DNA of 25,701 bases from Allosediminivita sp964397775 (GCA_964397775.1 CAYNKL010000053.1:1-25701); one strand, 5' to 3'. Positions 1 to 8,146 are shown, counted from the stretch's first letter. A program made the numbers and translations. The notes: generated from the letters alone by a model not told the origin.

Positions 1-576
1 AACTTCCTGCGCGCGCTCTACTTCCTGCCGTTCCTGAACCCCGCCTCGGCCATGGCCTGGGTCTGGCGCTGGTTCTATCAGCCGGCGCCCACGGGCATCA
101 TCAACTCGGTGCTGAGCCAGATGGGCATGGGGCAGATGGACTTCCTGCGCTCGACCACCTGGGCGCTGCCCTCGATCATGGTCACGGCGATCTGGGCGGG
201 GCTCGGGTTCCAGATCATCATCTTCATGGCGGGCCTGCGGGCCATTCCCACCACCTACTACGAGGCCGCGCGCATCGACGGAGTGGGCGACTGGGCGATC
301 CTGCGCAAGATCACCCTGCCGTTGCTGAAGCCCACGACGGTCTTCCTCGTCGTCTTCAGTTCCATCGGATTCCTGCGGATCTTCGACCAGGTCTACAACA
401 TGACCAACAACGACCCCGGCGGGCCGCTCAACAGCACCAAGCCGCTGGTCCTGATGATCTACCAGACCGCCTTCTCGTCCTTCCAGATGGGCGCCGCCGC
501 CGCGCAGACCGTGGTCCTTTTCACGATCCTGCTGATCGTCTCGCTTCTGCAACTCTGGGTCCTGAGGGAACGCTGA
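1..576 (+). CDS. Sugar ABC transporter permease, MalF/UgpA type (5' partial)
   Basis: Inner-membrane permease subunit of a carbohydrate ABC importer. The reading frame is open from the first base of the window, so the N-terminus lies upstream; the ATG at 52 is internal. About 191 residues are visible. They contain several hydrophobic segments and the EAA loop that docks on the ATPase (EAARIDGVGDWAILRKITLP, starting near visible residue 88). Family knowledge: this subunit pairs with a MalG-type permease and a MalK-type ATPase, and both follow here. The stop codon overlaps the next start by one base, so the two permeases are translationally coupled. The substrate-binding protein is not visible and is probably just upstream. 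The amino-sugar specificity is inferred only from the downstream kinase and deaminase. Confidence 0.93.
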   Translation, partial: NFLRALYFLPFLNPASAMAWVWRWFYQPAPTGIINSVLSQMGMGQMDFLRSTTWALPSIMVTAIWAGLGFQIIIFMAGLRAIPTTYYEAARIDGVGDWAILRKITLPLLKPTTVFLVVFSSIGFLRIFDQVYNMTNNDPGGPLNSTKPLVLMIYQTAFSSFQMGAAAAQTVVLFTILLIVSLLQLWVLRER

Positions 577-1427
577 TGTCCGCCACCGCAACCGACACGC
601 CCCTGCCCAAGGCCCGGATCCGACCGGGGCGGATCCTGCTCTGGACGGTGCTCTTCATCGGCGGAATGCTGATGATCACGCCGCTGCTCTTCATGTTCTC
701 GACCTCGCTCAAGACAGCGGGGCAGGTCTATGACCTGCGGCTGATCCCCGAGAGCCCGACGCTGGCCAACTACGTGCAGCTTCTGACCGAGAACGGCTTT
801 CTGCGCTGGTTCGTGAACTCGACCATCGTGGCGATCTGCGTGACCGCCTCGAACTGCTTCTTCGACAGCCTCGTCGGCTACACGCTGGCCAAGTTCCGGT
901 TCCGCGGTCGGCAGTTCGTCTTCATCGCGATCCTGTCGACGCTGATGATCCCGACCGAGATGCTGGTGATCCCGTGGTACCTGATGTCGGCCAACTTCGG
1001 CTGGCTGGACAGCTACTGGGGCATCATGTTCCCCGGCATGATGACCGGCTTCGGCACCTTCCTGATGAAGCAGTTCTTCGAAACGGTGCCCGACGACTTC
1101 CTTGAGGCGGCGCGCATCGACGGGCTGAACGAATTCACCATCTGGTGGAAGATCGCCATGCCGCTGGTCACTCCGGCGCTGTCGGCGCTGGCGATCTTCA
1201 CCTTCCTCGGAAACTGGACCGCCTTCTTCTGGCCGCTGATCGTGACCACCTCGAAAGAGCTCTACACCCTGCCCATCGGCCTGACCTCCTTCGCCGTGGA
1301 GCAGCAGGTGCAGTGGGAAAAGATCATGACGGGCGCGGCGCTGGCCACGATCCCCACGCTGGTCGTCTTCCTGCTGCTGCAGCGCTTCATCGTGCGCGGC
1401 GTGATGCTGGCGGGGCTGAAGGGATGA
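576..1427 (+). CDS. Sugar ABC transporter permease, MalG/UgpE type
   Basis: Second inner-membrane permease of the same importer, 283 aa, the usual length for the MalG family. About six hydrophobic segments are seen: one at roughly residues 20-42, then a cluster, and a last one near 255-275. The EAA loop EAARIDGLNEFTIWWKIAMP precedes a TM pair in the C-terminal half, as expected. The ATG at 576 overlaps the TGA of the preceding permease. The C-terminal stop overlaps the start of the lyase gene in an ATGA arrangement (1424-1427), so expression is coupled in both directions. Family assignment is firm; the transported sugar is unknown. Confidence 0.95.
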   Translation: MSATATDTPLPKARIRPGRILLWTVLFIGGMLMITPLLFMFSTSLKTAGQVYDLRLIPESPTLANYVQLLTENGFLRWFVNSTIVAICVTASNCFFDSLVGYTLAKFRFRGRQFVFIAILSTLMIPTEMLVIPWYLMSANFGWLDSYWGIMFPGMMTGFGTFLMKQFFETVPDDFLEAARIDGLNEFTIWWKIAMPLVTPALSALAIFTFLGNWTAFFWPLIVTTSKELYTLPIGLTSFAVEQQVQWEKIMTGAALATIPTLVVFLLLQRFIVRGVMLAGLKG

Positions 1428-2947
1428 ACACGGACAGGACCATGAACACCAACGCGACAGACGACCGGACGCGCTTTCCCGACCCGGTCTACAAGGACAC
1501 GGTGCTTGCCCCGCTCTTCGATCACGCGCGCGACGACCACGCCGAGGGGTTCCGCCGCATCGACCGGGCGCATCTCGTGATGCTGGAAAAGACCGGCATC
1601 CTGCCGCGCGACGTGGCGGGCAGGATTGCCCGTGCGCTGGTCGAGATCGACGAGACCGTGGACCCGGCGCAGCTCGAATACACCGGCGAGGTCGAGGACT
1701 ACTTCTTCCTGCGCGAGGCCGAGCTGAAGGCCCGTGTCGGCGCCGACACCGGCGGGCGGCTGCACACCGCGCGGTCGCGCAACGACATCGACCACACGCT
1801 GTTCAAGATGGCGCTGAAGGCGCGGCTTGCGGCCCTGCTGGACGAGGCGCGCGCGCTGCTGGCGGCCATGACAGACACCGCCGAGCGCGAGGCCGGGACG
1901 CTGATCGTGGCCTATACCCATGGCCAACCCGCGCAGCCCACCACCTTTGGCCATTACCTTGGCGCGGCGATCGAGGTGCTGATCCGCGACATCGAGCGGC
2001 TCGAGGCGGCGCATGCCGTGGCGGACCTGAGCTCCATGGGGGCCGCCGCGATCACCACGAGCGGCTTTCCGGTGGACCGCGCCATGGTGGCCGAGCTGCT
2101 GGGCTTCGGCGCGCCGCAACGCAACAGCTATTCCTGCATCGCGGCCGTGGACTACACGACCGGCGCCTATGCTGCCGTCGAGCTGCTGTTCCTGCACCTC
2201 GGGCGGCTGATCCAGGATTTCCAGGTCTGGTCGAGCTTCGAGGTGGCGCAGATCTACGTGCCCAATGCCTTTGTGCAGATCAGCTCGATCATGCCGCAGA
2301 AGCGCAACCCGGTGCCCATCGAGCACATGCGCCACCTGTCGAGCCAGGCCATGGGGAAGGCCCGCATGATGAAGGACATCATGCACAACACGCCCTTCAC
2401 CGACATGAACGACAGCGAGGGCGAGAGCCAGCAGGCCGGCTACGGCGCATTCGAGACCGGGAGCCGGGTGCTGCGGCTGCTGGCGGCCTTCGTGCCGGCG
2501 CTGAAGATCAACCCCGACCGGGTCGCGGCCAATATCGACCGTGCCTGCATCACCATCACCGAGCTGGCCGATACGCTTGTCCGCCACGAAGGCCTGTCCT
2601 TCCGTCAGGCGCACGAGATCGCGGCAGCGACGGCGAAGGCCGTGGTGGCCGAGAGCGCAAGCCTGAGCGCGGGCTTCACACCTTTCGCGGCGGCCTTCCG
2701 CGAGGCCACGGACCGCGAGACGACCATGGACGAGGCGGGCTTCGCCGAGGCGGTGTCGCCCGAGTACTTCGTGGCGGTGCGCGACCGCTTCGGCGGCCCC
2801 GCGCCCGCGGCCATGGCCGAGGCGATCACCGCCTACCGCGCGGCGCTGTCGCGCTTCGAGGACACTGCGCGCGCCCGGCACGCGCAGGAAACACGGGCGG
2901 CCGAGGCGCTGGACGCCGCCTTCAACGCCCTGACGGAGGCCTGCTGA
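1424..2947 (+). CDS. Argininosuccinate lyase-family C-N lyase (divergent, in amino-sugar operon)
   Basis: 507-aa member of the aspartase/fumarase superfamily, whose members beta-eliminate fumarate from N- or O-substituted succinates. Seen directly: an argininosuccinate-lyase-like HTARSRND segment (residues 114-121), the second signature THGQP (165-169), and the mobile catalytic-serine loop SSIMPQKRNP (287-296). Two differences from textbook ArgH stand out. SRNDQ has become SRNDI, and the loop continues NPV rather than NPD, as in adenylosuccinate lyases. The start at 1424 is chosen because it overlaps the MalG-type stop as ATGA; an in-frame ATG at 1442 is the alternative. The gene sits inside an ABC sugar-importer operon with a ROK kinase and NagB, not with arginine genes. 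Superfamily precedent for non-ArgH N-succinyl substrates exists, for example EDDS lyase. I infer cleavage of an N-(1,2-dicarboxyethyl) amino sugar or related adduct. A plain ArgH paralogue cannot be excluded. Confidence 0.85.
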   Translation: MNTDRTMNTNATDDRTRFPDPVYKDTVLAPLFDHARDDHAEGFRRIDRAHLVMLEKTGILPRDVAGRIARALVEIDETVDPAQLEYTGEVEDYFFLREAELKARVGADTGGRLHTARSRNDIDHTLFKMALKARLAALLDEARALLAAMTDTAEREAGTLIVAYTHGQPAQPTTFGHYLGAAIEVLIRDIERLEAAHAVADLSSMGAAAITTSGFPVDRAMVAELLGFGAPQRNSYSCIAAVDYTTGAYAAVELLFLHLGRLIQDFQVWSSFEVAQIYVPNAFVQISSIMPQKRNPVPIEHMRHLSSQAMGKARMMKDIMHNTPFTDMNDSEGESQQAGYGAFETGSRVLRLLAAFVPALKINPDRVAANIDRACITITELADTLVRHEGLSFRQAHEIAAATAKAVVAESASLSAGFTPFAAAFREATDRETTMDEAGFAEAVSPEYFVAVRDRFGGPAPAAMAEAITAYRAALSRFEDTARARHAQETRAAEALDAAFNALTEAC

Positions 2948-3988
2948 ATGGCAACCATCGAGCTGAAATCCCTTGTGAAATCCTATGGCCGGACCGAGGT
3001 GATCCACTCCATCGACCTCGAGGTGCCCGACGGCGAGTTCGTCGTCTTCGTGGGCCCTTCGGGCTGCGGCAAGTCCACCACGCTGCGCATGATCGCGGGG
3101 CTGGAAGAGGTGTCGGGCGGCGAGGTGCGCATCGGCGGGCGGCTGGTGAACGAGGTCGATCCCAAGACGCGCAACATCGACATGGTCTTTCAGAACTACG
3201 CCATCTACCCGCACATGAGCGTGCGCCAGAACATCGCCTTCGGTCTTTATACGTCGAAGATGTCGAAGGAGGAGAAGAACGCCAAGGTCGAGGATGCGGC
3301 GCAGATGCTGGACCTGACCAATCTTCTGGACCGGCGGCCTTCGGCGCTGTCGGGCGGCCAGCGGCAGCGGGTCGCCATCGGCCGCGCCATGGTACGCGAT
3401 CCGGCGGCTTTCCTCTTCGACGAGCCTCTGTCGAACCTCGATGCGCAGCTGCGCGCCCAGATGCGGATCGAGATCAAGGCCCTGCATCAGCGGCTTGGCA
3501 CGACGATCGCCTACGTGACCCACGATCAGGTGGAGGCCATGACCATGGCCGACCGTATCGTGGTGATGAAGGACGGCCATATCCTGCAGGCCGCCCCGCC
3601 GATGGAGATCTACGACAACCCCGTCGATGTCTTCACCGCGCGCTTCATCGGCACGCCCTCGATGAACGTCCTGCCCGCCCGCCAGACCGGCGCGGGGATG
3701 GAGCTGGCCGAGGGGGCGCCTGCGGTGCTGGCCGGGTTGCGGCCCGCCGACCTGCGCGTGGGCGAGGCCCCGCAGTCGGGCGGCATGGTTCTGAGCGGCA
3801 CGGTCACCGCGGTCGAGCCGCTGGGCCCCGAGACGCTGGTTCATTTCGAGACCGGCGGCCACGCTGTCATCGGCTCGGCCCCCGGGCACGAAATTCCGGC
3901 CATCGGCAGCACCGTCACCGCGGTCACCGCGCCGGGCAAGGTGCATCTCTTCGATCCGGAGACGGAGAAAGCGACGGGTCGTGCATGA
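2948..3988 (+). CDS. Sugar ABC transporter ATP-binding protein, MalK/UgpC type
   Basis: 346-aa ATPase energising the importer. Motifs in order: Walker A GPSGCGKST (36-44), Q-loop Gln82, ABC signature LSGGQ (134-138), Walker B FLFDEP (155-160), D-loop SNLD, and switch His192 in THDQ. A C-terminal regulatory/TOBE-like region covers about residues 235-346, typical of MalK-type subunits that serve carbohydrate importers. The start directly abuts the lyase stop with no spacer. The stop overlaps the ROK kinase start as ATGA (3985-3988). Such ATPases can be shared among several importers, but the tight coupling suggests this one is dedicated to the local permeases. Confidence 0.96.
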   Translation: MATIELKSLVKSYGRTEVIHSIDLEVPDGEFVVFVGPSGCGKSTTLRMIAGLEEVSGGEVRIGGRLVNEVDPKTRNIDMVFQNYAIYPHMSVRQNIAFGLYTSKMSKEEKNAKVEDAAQMLDLTNLLDRRPSALSGGQRQRVAIGRAMVRDPAAFLFDEPLSNLDAQLRAQMRIEIKALHQRLGTTIAYVTHDQVEAMTMADRIVVMKDGHILQAAPPMEIYDNPVDVFTARFIGTPSMNVLPARQTGAGMELAEGAPAVLAGLRPADLRVGEAPQSGGMVLSGTVTAVEPLGPETLVHFETGGHAVIGSAPGHEIPAIGSTVTAVTAPGKVHLFDPETEKATGRA

Positions 3989-5034
3989 CCCAGGTGGTCT
4001 CCGATAGGACGTTGGGCGCGGGACTTTCAGCCAGCGCCCGGACCCGGCTTGCGCGGGCGCTTCGGCAGGGTGTGCCCGACAGCGAACTGTCCGGCACGGG
4101 CCTGCTGTTCGGCTGTGACGTGGGCGGCACCAAGGTGCAGTCGGTGCTGTGCGATCTTGCGGGCACCGTGCTGGCCGAGGCGCGCGATGCCACCCCGCGG
4201 GCGGGCGGAGAAGCCGTGCCAGATCTCATTGCCCGGCACCTTGCGCAGCTGACCATTGATGCCGGAGACGCCGGACCCGTGCTGGCTGCGGGCATCGGCC
4301 TGCCCGGGACGGTGCATCCGGTGACCGGCGACCTCAGCCGCGCCCCGAACCTGCCTGCCATGCCCTCACGGGACCTGCGCGGCGCGCTTTCCGCGCGGCT
4401 CGGCCTGCCAGTGGCGGTCGAGAACGACGTGACGCTGGCAGCGCTCGGCGAGTGCTGGCGCGGGCACGGCGCGGACAGCGCCTCGGTGCGCGACGGCGGG
4501 CTGGCCTTCGTGGCCCTGGGAACCGGCATCGGCATGGGGCTTGCCTGGGGTGACCGGATGCTGCGCGGGGCGCGCGGCGCGGCGGGCGAGATCGCCTGGC
4601 TGCCGATCGGCGGCGATCCCGCCGACCCGGGTGTCCACGAAAGCGGCGCGCTGGAAAGCGTGGTGGCGGGTGAGGTGCTGGCCGAGAGCTACCGCGCGCG
4701 CGGCGGCAGCCGGCCCGGCACGACCTTTCGCGAGTTGACCCGCGACGGCGCGCCCGATCCGCTGATGGAGGAGGTCCTGCAGGAGCTTGCCCGGCGCGTG
4801 GCCCGGGCGGTCCTGTCCATCGAGGCGGTGCTCGATCCGGCACTGGTGGTCTTCGGCGGCGGCATCGGCTCCTGCGCCGACCTGTTGGCCCGGATCGAGG
4901 CGGAACTTGCCCGCCTTTCGCCAGAGCCCGTCGCCTGCCGCATCAGCCGGCTGGGCAACCGGGCCGGCGCAATGGGGGCCGTGCGGGCCGCGGCGCTGAC
5001 CCTTTGCGACCAGCTTGAGGAGATTCCCGCGTGA
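3985..5034 (+). CDS. ROK-family sugar kinase lacking the ROK zinc motif
   Basis: 349-aa ROK kinase (hexokinase/actin fold) predicted to phosphorylate a hexose or amino hexose at C6 with ATP. Seen: phosphate-1 motif DVGGTK (45-50), catalytic-base segment ENDV with Asp148, and phosphate-2 glycines GTGIG (179-183). After AGE (Glu202) the usual GHxxV zinc histidine is replaced by IAW. The CxCGxxGC zinc cluster is absent: the corresponding stretch reads GVHESGALES and has no cysteine. DVGGTK lies about 35 residues later than usual, giving a roughly 40-aa N-terminal extension without an obvious HTH. The start at 3985 is supported by its ATGA overlap with the ATPase gene. The stop overlaps the nagB start (GTGA). 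The position next to NagB favours glucosamine or a related amino sugar as substrate. N-acetylglucosamine is less likely, because no NagA deacetylase is visible. Confidence 0.88.
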   Translation: MTQVVSDRTLGAGLSASARTRLARALRQGVPDSELSGTGLLFGCDVGGTKVQSVLCDLAGTVLAEARDATPRAGGEAVPDLIARHLAQLTIDAGDAGPVLAAGIGLPGTVHPVTGDLSRAPNLPAMPSRDLRGALSARLGLPVAVENDVTLAALGECWRGHGADSASVRDGGLAFVALGTGIGMGLAWGDRMLRGARGAAGEIAWLPIGGDPADPGVHESGALESVVAGEVLAESYRARGGSRPGTTFRELTRDGAPDPLMEEVLQELARRVARAVLSIEAVLDPALVVFGGGIGSCADLLARIEAELARLSPEPVACRISRLGNRAGAMGAVRAAALTLCDQLEEIPA

Positions 5035-5786
5035 GTCTGGCCGAAAGAGACGGCGTCGTGTCGCGGCCCACGGTGCGGGTGCTCGACGACGCCAACACCG
5101 TGGCCACCGCCGCCGCCATGATGATCGCCGGGCATGTGGCAGGCTCGGAGCGCCCGGTGATAGGGCTGGCCACCGGCCGGACACCGCTGGCAATCTATGC
5201 CCGGCTGGTCGCGGCCGCGCGCGACGGGCGGGTCGACTTTTCCCGCACGACGAGCTTCAACCTCGACGAATACCGCGGGCTGGACCCCGAACACCCCGCC
5301 AGCTTTGCCGCCTATATGCGCCGCAATCTCTTCGACCATGTCGCGATGGGCGCGACGCATATGCCCGCGGGGCTGGGCAATGCAGAGGCGGAGGCAAGCG
5401 CCTACGAGGCCGCCATCGCCCGCGCCGGCGGGATGGGGCTGCAGCTTCTGGGCATCGGGCGCAACGGGCACATCGCCTTCAACGAGCCCGGCGCGCGCTT
5501 TGACAGCCGCACCCGGGTGGTACGTCTGGCCGAGGAAACGCGCGCGGCCAACGCGCCCGATTTCCCCGAGGGCGAGCCCGTTCCCGGCGAGGCCATGACC
5601 ATGGGGATCGGCACGATCCTCGAGGCAAAGCGCATCCTGCTGGTCGCCACGGGCGGCGCCAAGCGGGCGGCGCTGGCACGGGCCGTGGCCGGACCACCCG
5701 ATGCGACATGCCCGGCCTCGGCGCTTCTGCTGCATCCCCACGTGACCATCCTGTGCGACCGCGAGGCGGCTGCCGATCTGGGCTGA
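5031..5786 (+). CDS. nagB: Glucosamine-6-phosphate deaminase (NagB family)
   Basis: 251-aa cytosolic enzyme expected to convert glucosamine-6-phosphate to fructose-6-phosphate plus ammonia, feeding glycolysis. Seen: phosphate-binding ATGRTP (47-52, variant of PTGGTP), catalytic-acid segment FNLDEYRGL around Asp79, and GIGRNGHIAFNEPG (141-154) with His147 and Glu152. The RNGH form matches Bacillus-type NagB rather than the NDGH of E. coli. Length fits the short monomeric/dimeric class. The GTG start at 5031 overlaps the kinase stop as GTGA. It is the last gene of the operon; about 90 bases of non-coding sequence follow. 6-phosphogluconolactonase shares the fold, but DEY plus GHIAFNEP favours the deaminase. 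Confidence 0.92.
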   Translation: MSLAERDGVVSRPTVRVLDDANTVATAAAMMIAGHVAGSERPVIGLATGRTPLAIYARLVAAARDGRVDFSRTTSFNLDEYRGLDPEHPASFAAYMRRNLFDHVAMGATHMPAGLGNAEAEASAYEAAIARAGGMGLQLLGIGRNGHIAFNEPGARFDSRTRVVRLAEETRAANAPDFPEGEPVPGEAMTMGIGTILEAKRILLVATGGAKRAALARAVAGPPDATCPASALLLHPHVTILCDREAAADLG

Positions 5787-5879
5787 GCCCTGCGGGAGCT
5801 GCCTGCGCGTCGGGGTGTTGCGCTCAATTCACCGGGCAAGGCCCTTGATTTCGCGCGATTGCGAGGCAAGATCGGTATC

Positions 5880-6221
5880 ATGAACAGCCTGACGCCCTTT
5901 CCCGGCGGACCCCAGCCCGAGGTGGTCTCGTACCACAGGACCGAGCTGAACGTGATCCTGTCGCTCTACGGACGCATGGTGGCTGCGGGGGAGTGGCGCG
6001 ACTACGGCATCTCCTCGCTGCGCGAAGTTGCCGTCTTCTCGGTCTTCCGCCGCACCGCCGAACACCCGCTCTACCGCATCGAGAAGCGCCCCCGCCTGCG
6101 CAACAGGCAGGGACAGTACGCAGTCATCGGCATGGACGGGCAGGTGCTCAAGCGCGGGCACGACCTGAAGACCGTGTTGCGCGTGCTGGAGCGCAAGCTG
6201 ATCCGCGCCGTGGACGACTGA
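5880..6221 (+). CDS. DUF2794 family protein
   Basis: 113-aa protein of unknown function, recognised as DUF2794, a small conserved alphaproteobacterial family. Characteristic stretches are LNVILSLYGRMVAAGEWRDY, FSVFRRTAEHPLYRIEK and a C-terminal KTVLRVLERKLIRAV. There is no signal peptide or membrane segment, so it is probably cytosolic. The ATG at 5880 is chosen because MNSLTPFPGG is the family's usual N-terminus. An in-frame TTG at 5859 would add seven residues that do not look conserved. It converges with the agmatinase-family gene, with only seven bases between the stops. I do not assign a function. Confidence 0.9.
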   Translation: MNSLTPFPGGPQPEVVSYHRTELNVILSLYGRMVAAGEWRDYGISSLREVAVFSVFRRTAEHPLYRIEKRPRLRNRQGQYAVIGMDGQVLKRGHDLKTVLRVLERKLIRAVDD

Positions 6222-6228
6222 GCGGGTC

Positions 6229-7191
6229 TCAGCCCCGCCCGGCGAGCATCGCGCAGAGCAGCTCGAACATGACCGTCACCCCGAGAAAGGCCGTGTTGCC
6301 GCTCGCATCGAATGGCGGCGAAACCTCGACCATGTCGGCGCCGACGATGTTGAGCCCGTGCAGCCCTCGGCAGACCTGCAGCGCCTGGTAGCTGTTCGGG
6401 CCGCCCACCTCGGGTGTGCCGGTGCCGGGTGCAAAAGTCGGATCGACGAAATCGATGTCGTAGCTGACGTAGGTGGGCAGGTCGCCGACCACGGCGCGGG
6501 CCTCTTCCATGACGGCCTCGGGGCCGCGGTCGAAGAATTCCTCGATCCGGACGATGCGGATGCCGTTGGCGGCGGCGAAATCCACGTCCTCGGTGTCGTA
6601 CATGCTGCCCCGGATGCCGATCTGGATCACGCGGGCCGGATCGAGCAGGCCCTCTTCCACCGCGCGGCGGAAGGGGGTGCCGTGGGTGTACATCGTGCCG
6701 CCGAAGTAGCTTTTGTAGAGATCCGTATGGCTGTCGAAGTGCACCATGCCCAGCGGGCCATCCTTGGCCAGCGCGCGCAGCACCGGCAGCGAGGTCAGGT
6801 GATCGCCGCCCGCCGTGAGGGGGCGGATGCCGGCCTGCACCAGGTCGCCGTAGAAGCTGGTGATCCGGTCCATGCTGTCGGGAATGTCGGCGGGGTTCGG
6901 GCCGACGTCGCCGAGATCGGCGCAATTTGCGGCCTCGAACGGGCGCTGGCCGGTCACCGCGTGCTGGGCGCGGATCATGGTCGAGGCGTCGCGCAACTGG
7001 CGCGGCGCATGGCGCGGGCCGGGACGGTTGGTCGTGCCGCTGTCCCAGGGCACGCCGGTGATCCCGATCTCGACTTCATCGAAACGCGCGTGCCCGGGCG
7101 GGACGTGCGGCAGGCGCATGAAGGTCGGCACGCCGGCGAAGCGGGGCAGGTCGAAGCCGGAGACGGGGTGGAAGAAGGGGTCGGACGGCAT
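6229..7191 (-). CDS. speB: Agmatinase-family ureohydrolase
   Basis: 320-aa binuclear-manganese ureohydrolase (arginase/agmatinase superfamily) that hydrolyses a guanidino compound to urea plus an amine. All metal ligands are visible: GGDH with His131, DSHTD with Asp153, His155 and Asp157, and SYDIDFVDP with Asp245 and Asp247. The C-terminal signature FAPGTGTPEVGG (253-264) and the substrate-side VSPPFD are also present. The Ser in DSHTD, in place of the usual Ala, occurs widely in proteobacterial agmatinases. The ATG at 7191 lies downstream of an intergenic hairpin repeat that separates it from the peptidase genes. Agmatine (putrescine synthesis) is the likeliest substrate; guanidinobutyrate or guanidinopropionate are possible, since specificity cannot be read from these motifs. 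Confidence 0.88.
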   Translation of the reverse strand: MPSDPFFHPVSGFDLPRFAGVPTFMRLPHVPPGHARFDEVEIGITGVPWDSGTTNRPGPRHAPRQLRDASTMIRAQHAVTGQRPFEAANCADLGDVGPNPADIPDSMDRITSFYGDLVQAGIRPLTAGGDHLTSLPVLRALAKDGPLGMVHFDSHTDLYKSYFGGTMYTHGTPFRRAVEEGLLDPARVIQIGIRGSMYDTEDVDFAAANGIRIVRIEEFFDRGPEAVMEEARAVVGDLPTYVSYDIDFVDPTFAPGTGTPEVGGPNSYQALQVCRGLHGLNIVGADMVEVSPPFDASGNTAFLGVTVMFELLCAMLAGRG

Positions 7192-7258
7192 GTGGCGGCT
7201 CCTTGAGGTTGCGGCCAGAGTGGCGCCCTCAGTCCGGTGGTCAAGGCCCCTGGTGGCA

Positions 7259-7306
7259 CTCGGACCGGGGCTCTGCCCCGGACCCCGAGGTATTTGCGGC
7301 GAGAAG
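7259..7306. repeat. GC-rich intergenic hairpin, roseobacter-type repeat/terminator
   Basis: A perfect 7-bp stem CCGGGGC-TCT-GCCCCGG (7265-7281) is nested in an outer CTCGG (7259-7263)/CCGAG (7285-7289) pair. The purine-rich tail GGTATTTGCGGCGAGAAGAAG follows at 7289-7309. From general familiarity, this arrangement (GGGGCTCTGCCCCGGACCCC, then GGTATTT, then AAGAAG) recurs between genes in Rhodobacteraceae genomes. On the minus strand it follows the NlpC/P60 stop and precedes the agmatinase start, so it could end transcription of the peptidase operon. Only one copy is present here; the repeat nature is recalled, not shown. Confidence 0.6.
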
Positions 7307-7322
7307 AAGCGCTGGCGCCGTC

Positions 7323-8146
7323 TCAGGAGAGCCGGGCGTGGCGCGTGACAGGGCCGTCGCCCTGTGCCGCAATCCGGGCGATGGCGGCCTGCAGCGGCTC
7401 GTAGGTGACCCGCATGTGATGCGCGTTGGCGTGCAGGAGCGTGTCGGGACCGGTGACCCAGCCCACGTGGCCCTTCCAGAACATGAGGTCGCCGCGCTCG
7501 GGCGGCGTACCCTCGGGCAGCGTGGTGCCTAGATCGCGGAACTGCATGTCGCTGTCGCCGGGGGCCGGGATGCCGCAGAGCGCGAGCGAGAGCTGCACGA
7601 TGCCAGAGCAGTCGATGCCCAGCGCGCTGTTGCCGCCCCAGAGGTAGGGCACGCCCAGCAGACGTTCGGCCACGGTGACAGGATCGTCTTCGGCTGTGTC
7701 GATTGCCCTGAGGTGGCTGGTGGGAACGAAGCCCCGGTCGGTTTCGAGGAACCTGCCCTGCGCGCCCGTCACGGCGAGCCGCGCGCCCATGGAGAGATGG
7801 TGCAGGTCTGGGCTCTTCATGTCGGGCTTCAGGTAGGCGTGGGTGGCCATGGTGCTGACCACATGGGTGGGCGCGGTCGCGGGGCCGATGTGGCGGTGCG
7901 CGACATATCCGACATAGCCGTCCGCCGCGGCCCGCGCGAAGGCCCAGCCTTCGTGCACCTCGTAGAGCGTGACCTCCGCGCCGGCCAGAAGCTGGCGGTC
8001 GCGCGCGCCACCGGGGGCGGCGCAGAGGTCGGCCACGGGGGCGGCGATGCTCGCAGCCTCGCCTGTCACGTAGCGGTCGGCGGTGACCATGCCGCGCAGA
8101 TCCGCCGCGGCGACACGGCCGTTCGCGGGGGTCAGGCGGCGGTCGC

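Noticed and set aside
1145..1423. Upstream extension of the lyase frame, giving 600 residues
   Set aside because: The extra residues overlap the MalG-type permease out of frame and look non-coding; the ATGA junction gives a better start at 1424.
1262..3946. 894-codon open frame on the minus strand
   Set aside because: It lies antisense to the lyase and ABC ATPase genes, has a His/Arg/Gly-rich composition typical of shadow frames in GC-rich DNA, and shows no motif.
3985..5786. Fructose-asparagine (FraB/FraD) type pathway for the operon
   Set aside because: The last enzyme carries NagB motifs (DEY, GHIAFNEP), not a SIS-domain deglycase, and no asparaginase is in this operon; a related adduct remains possible as lyase substrate.
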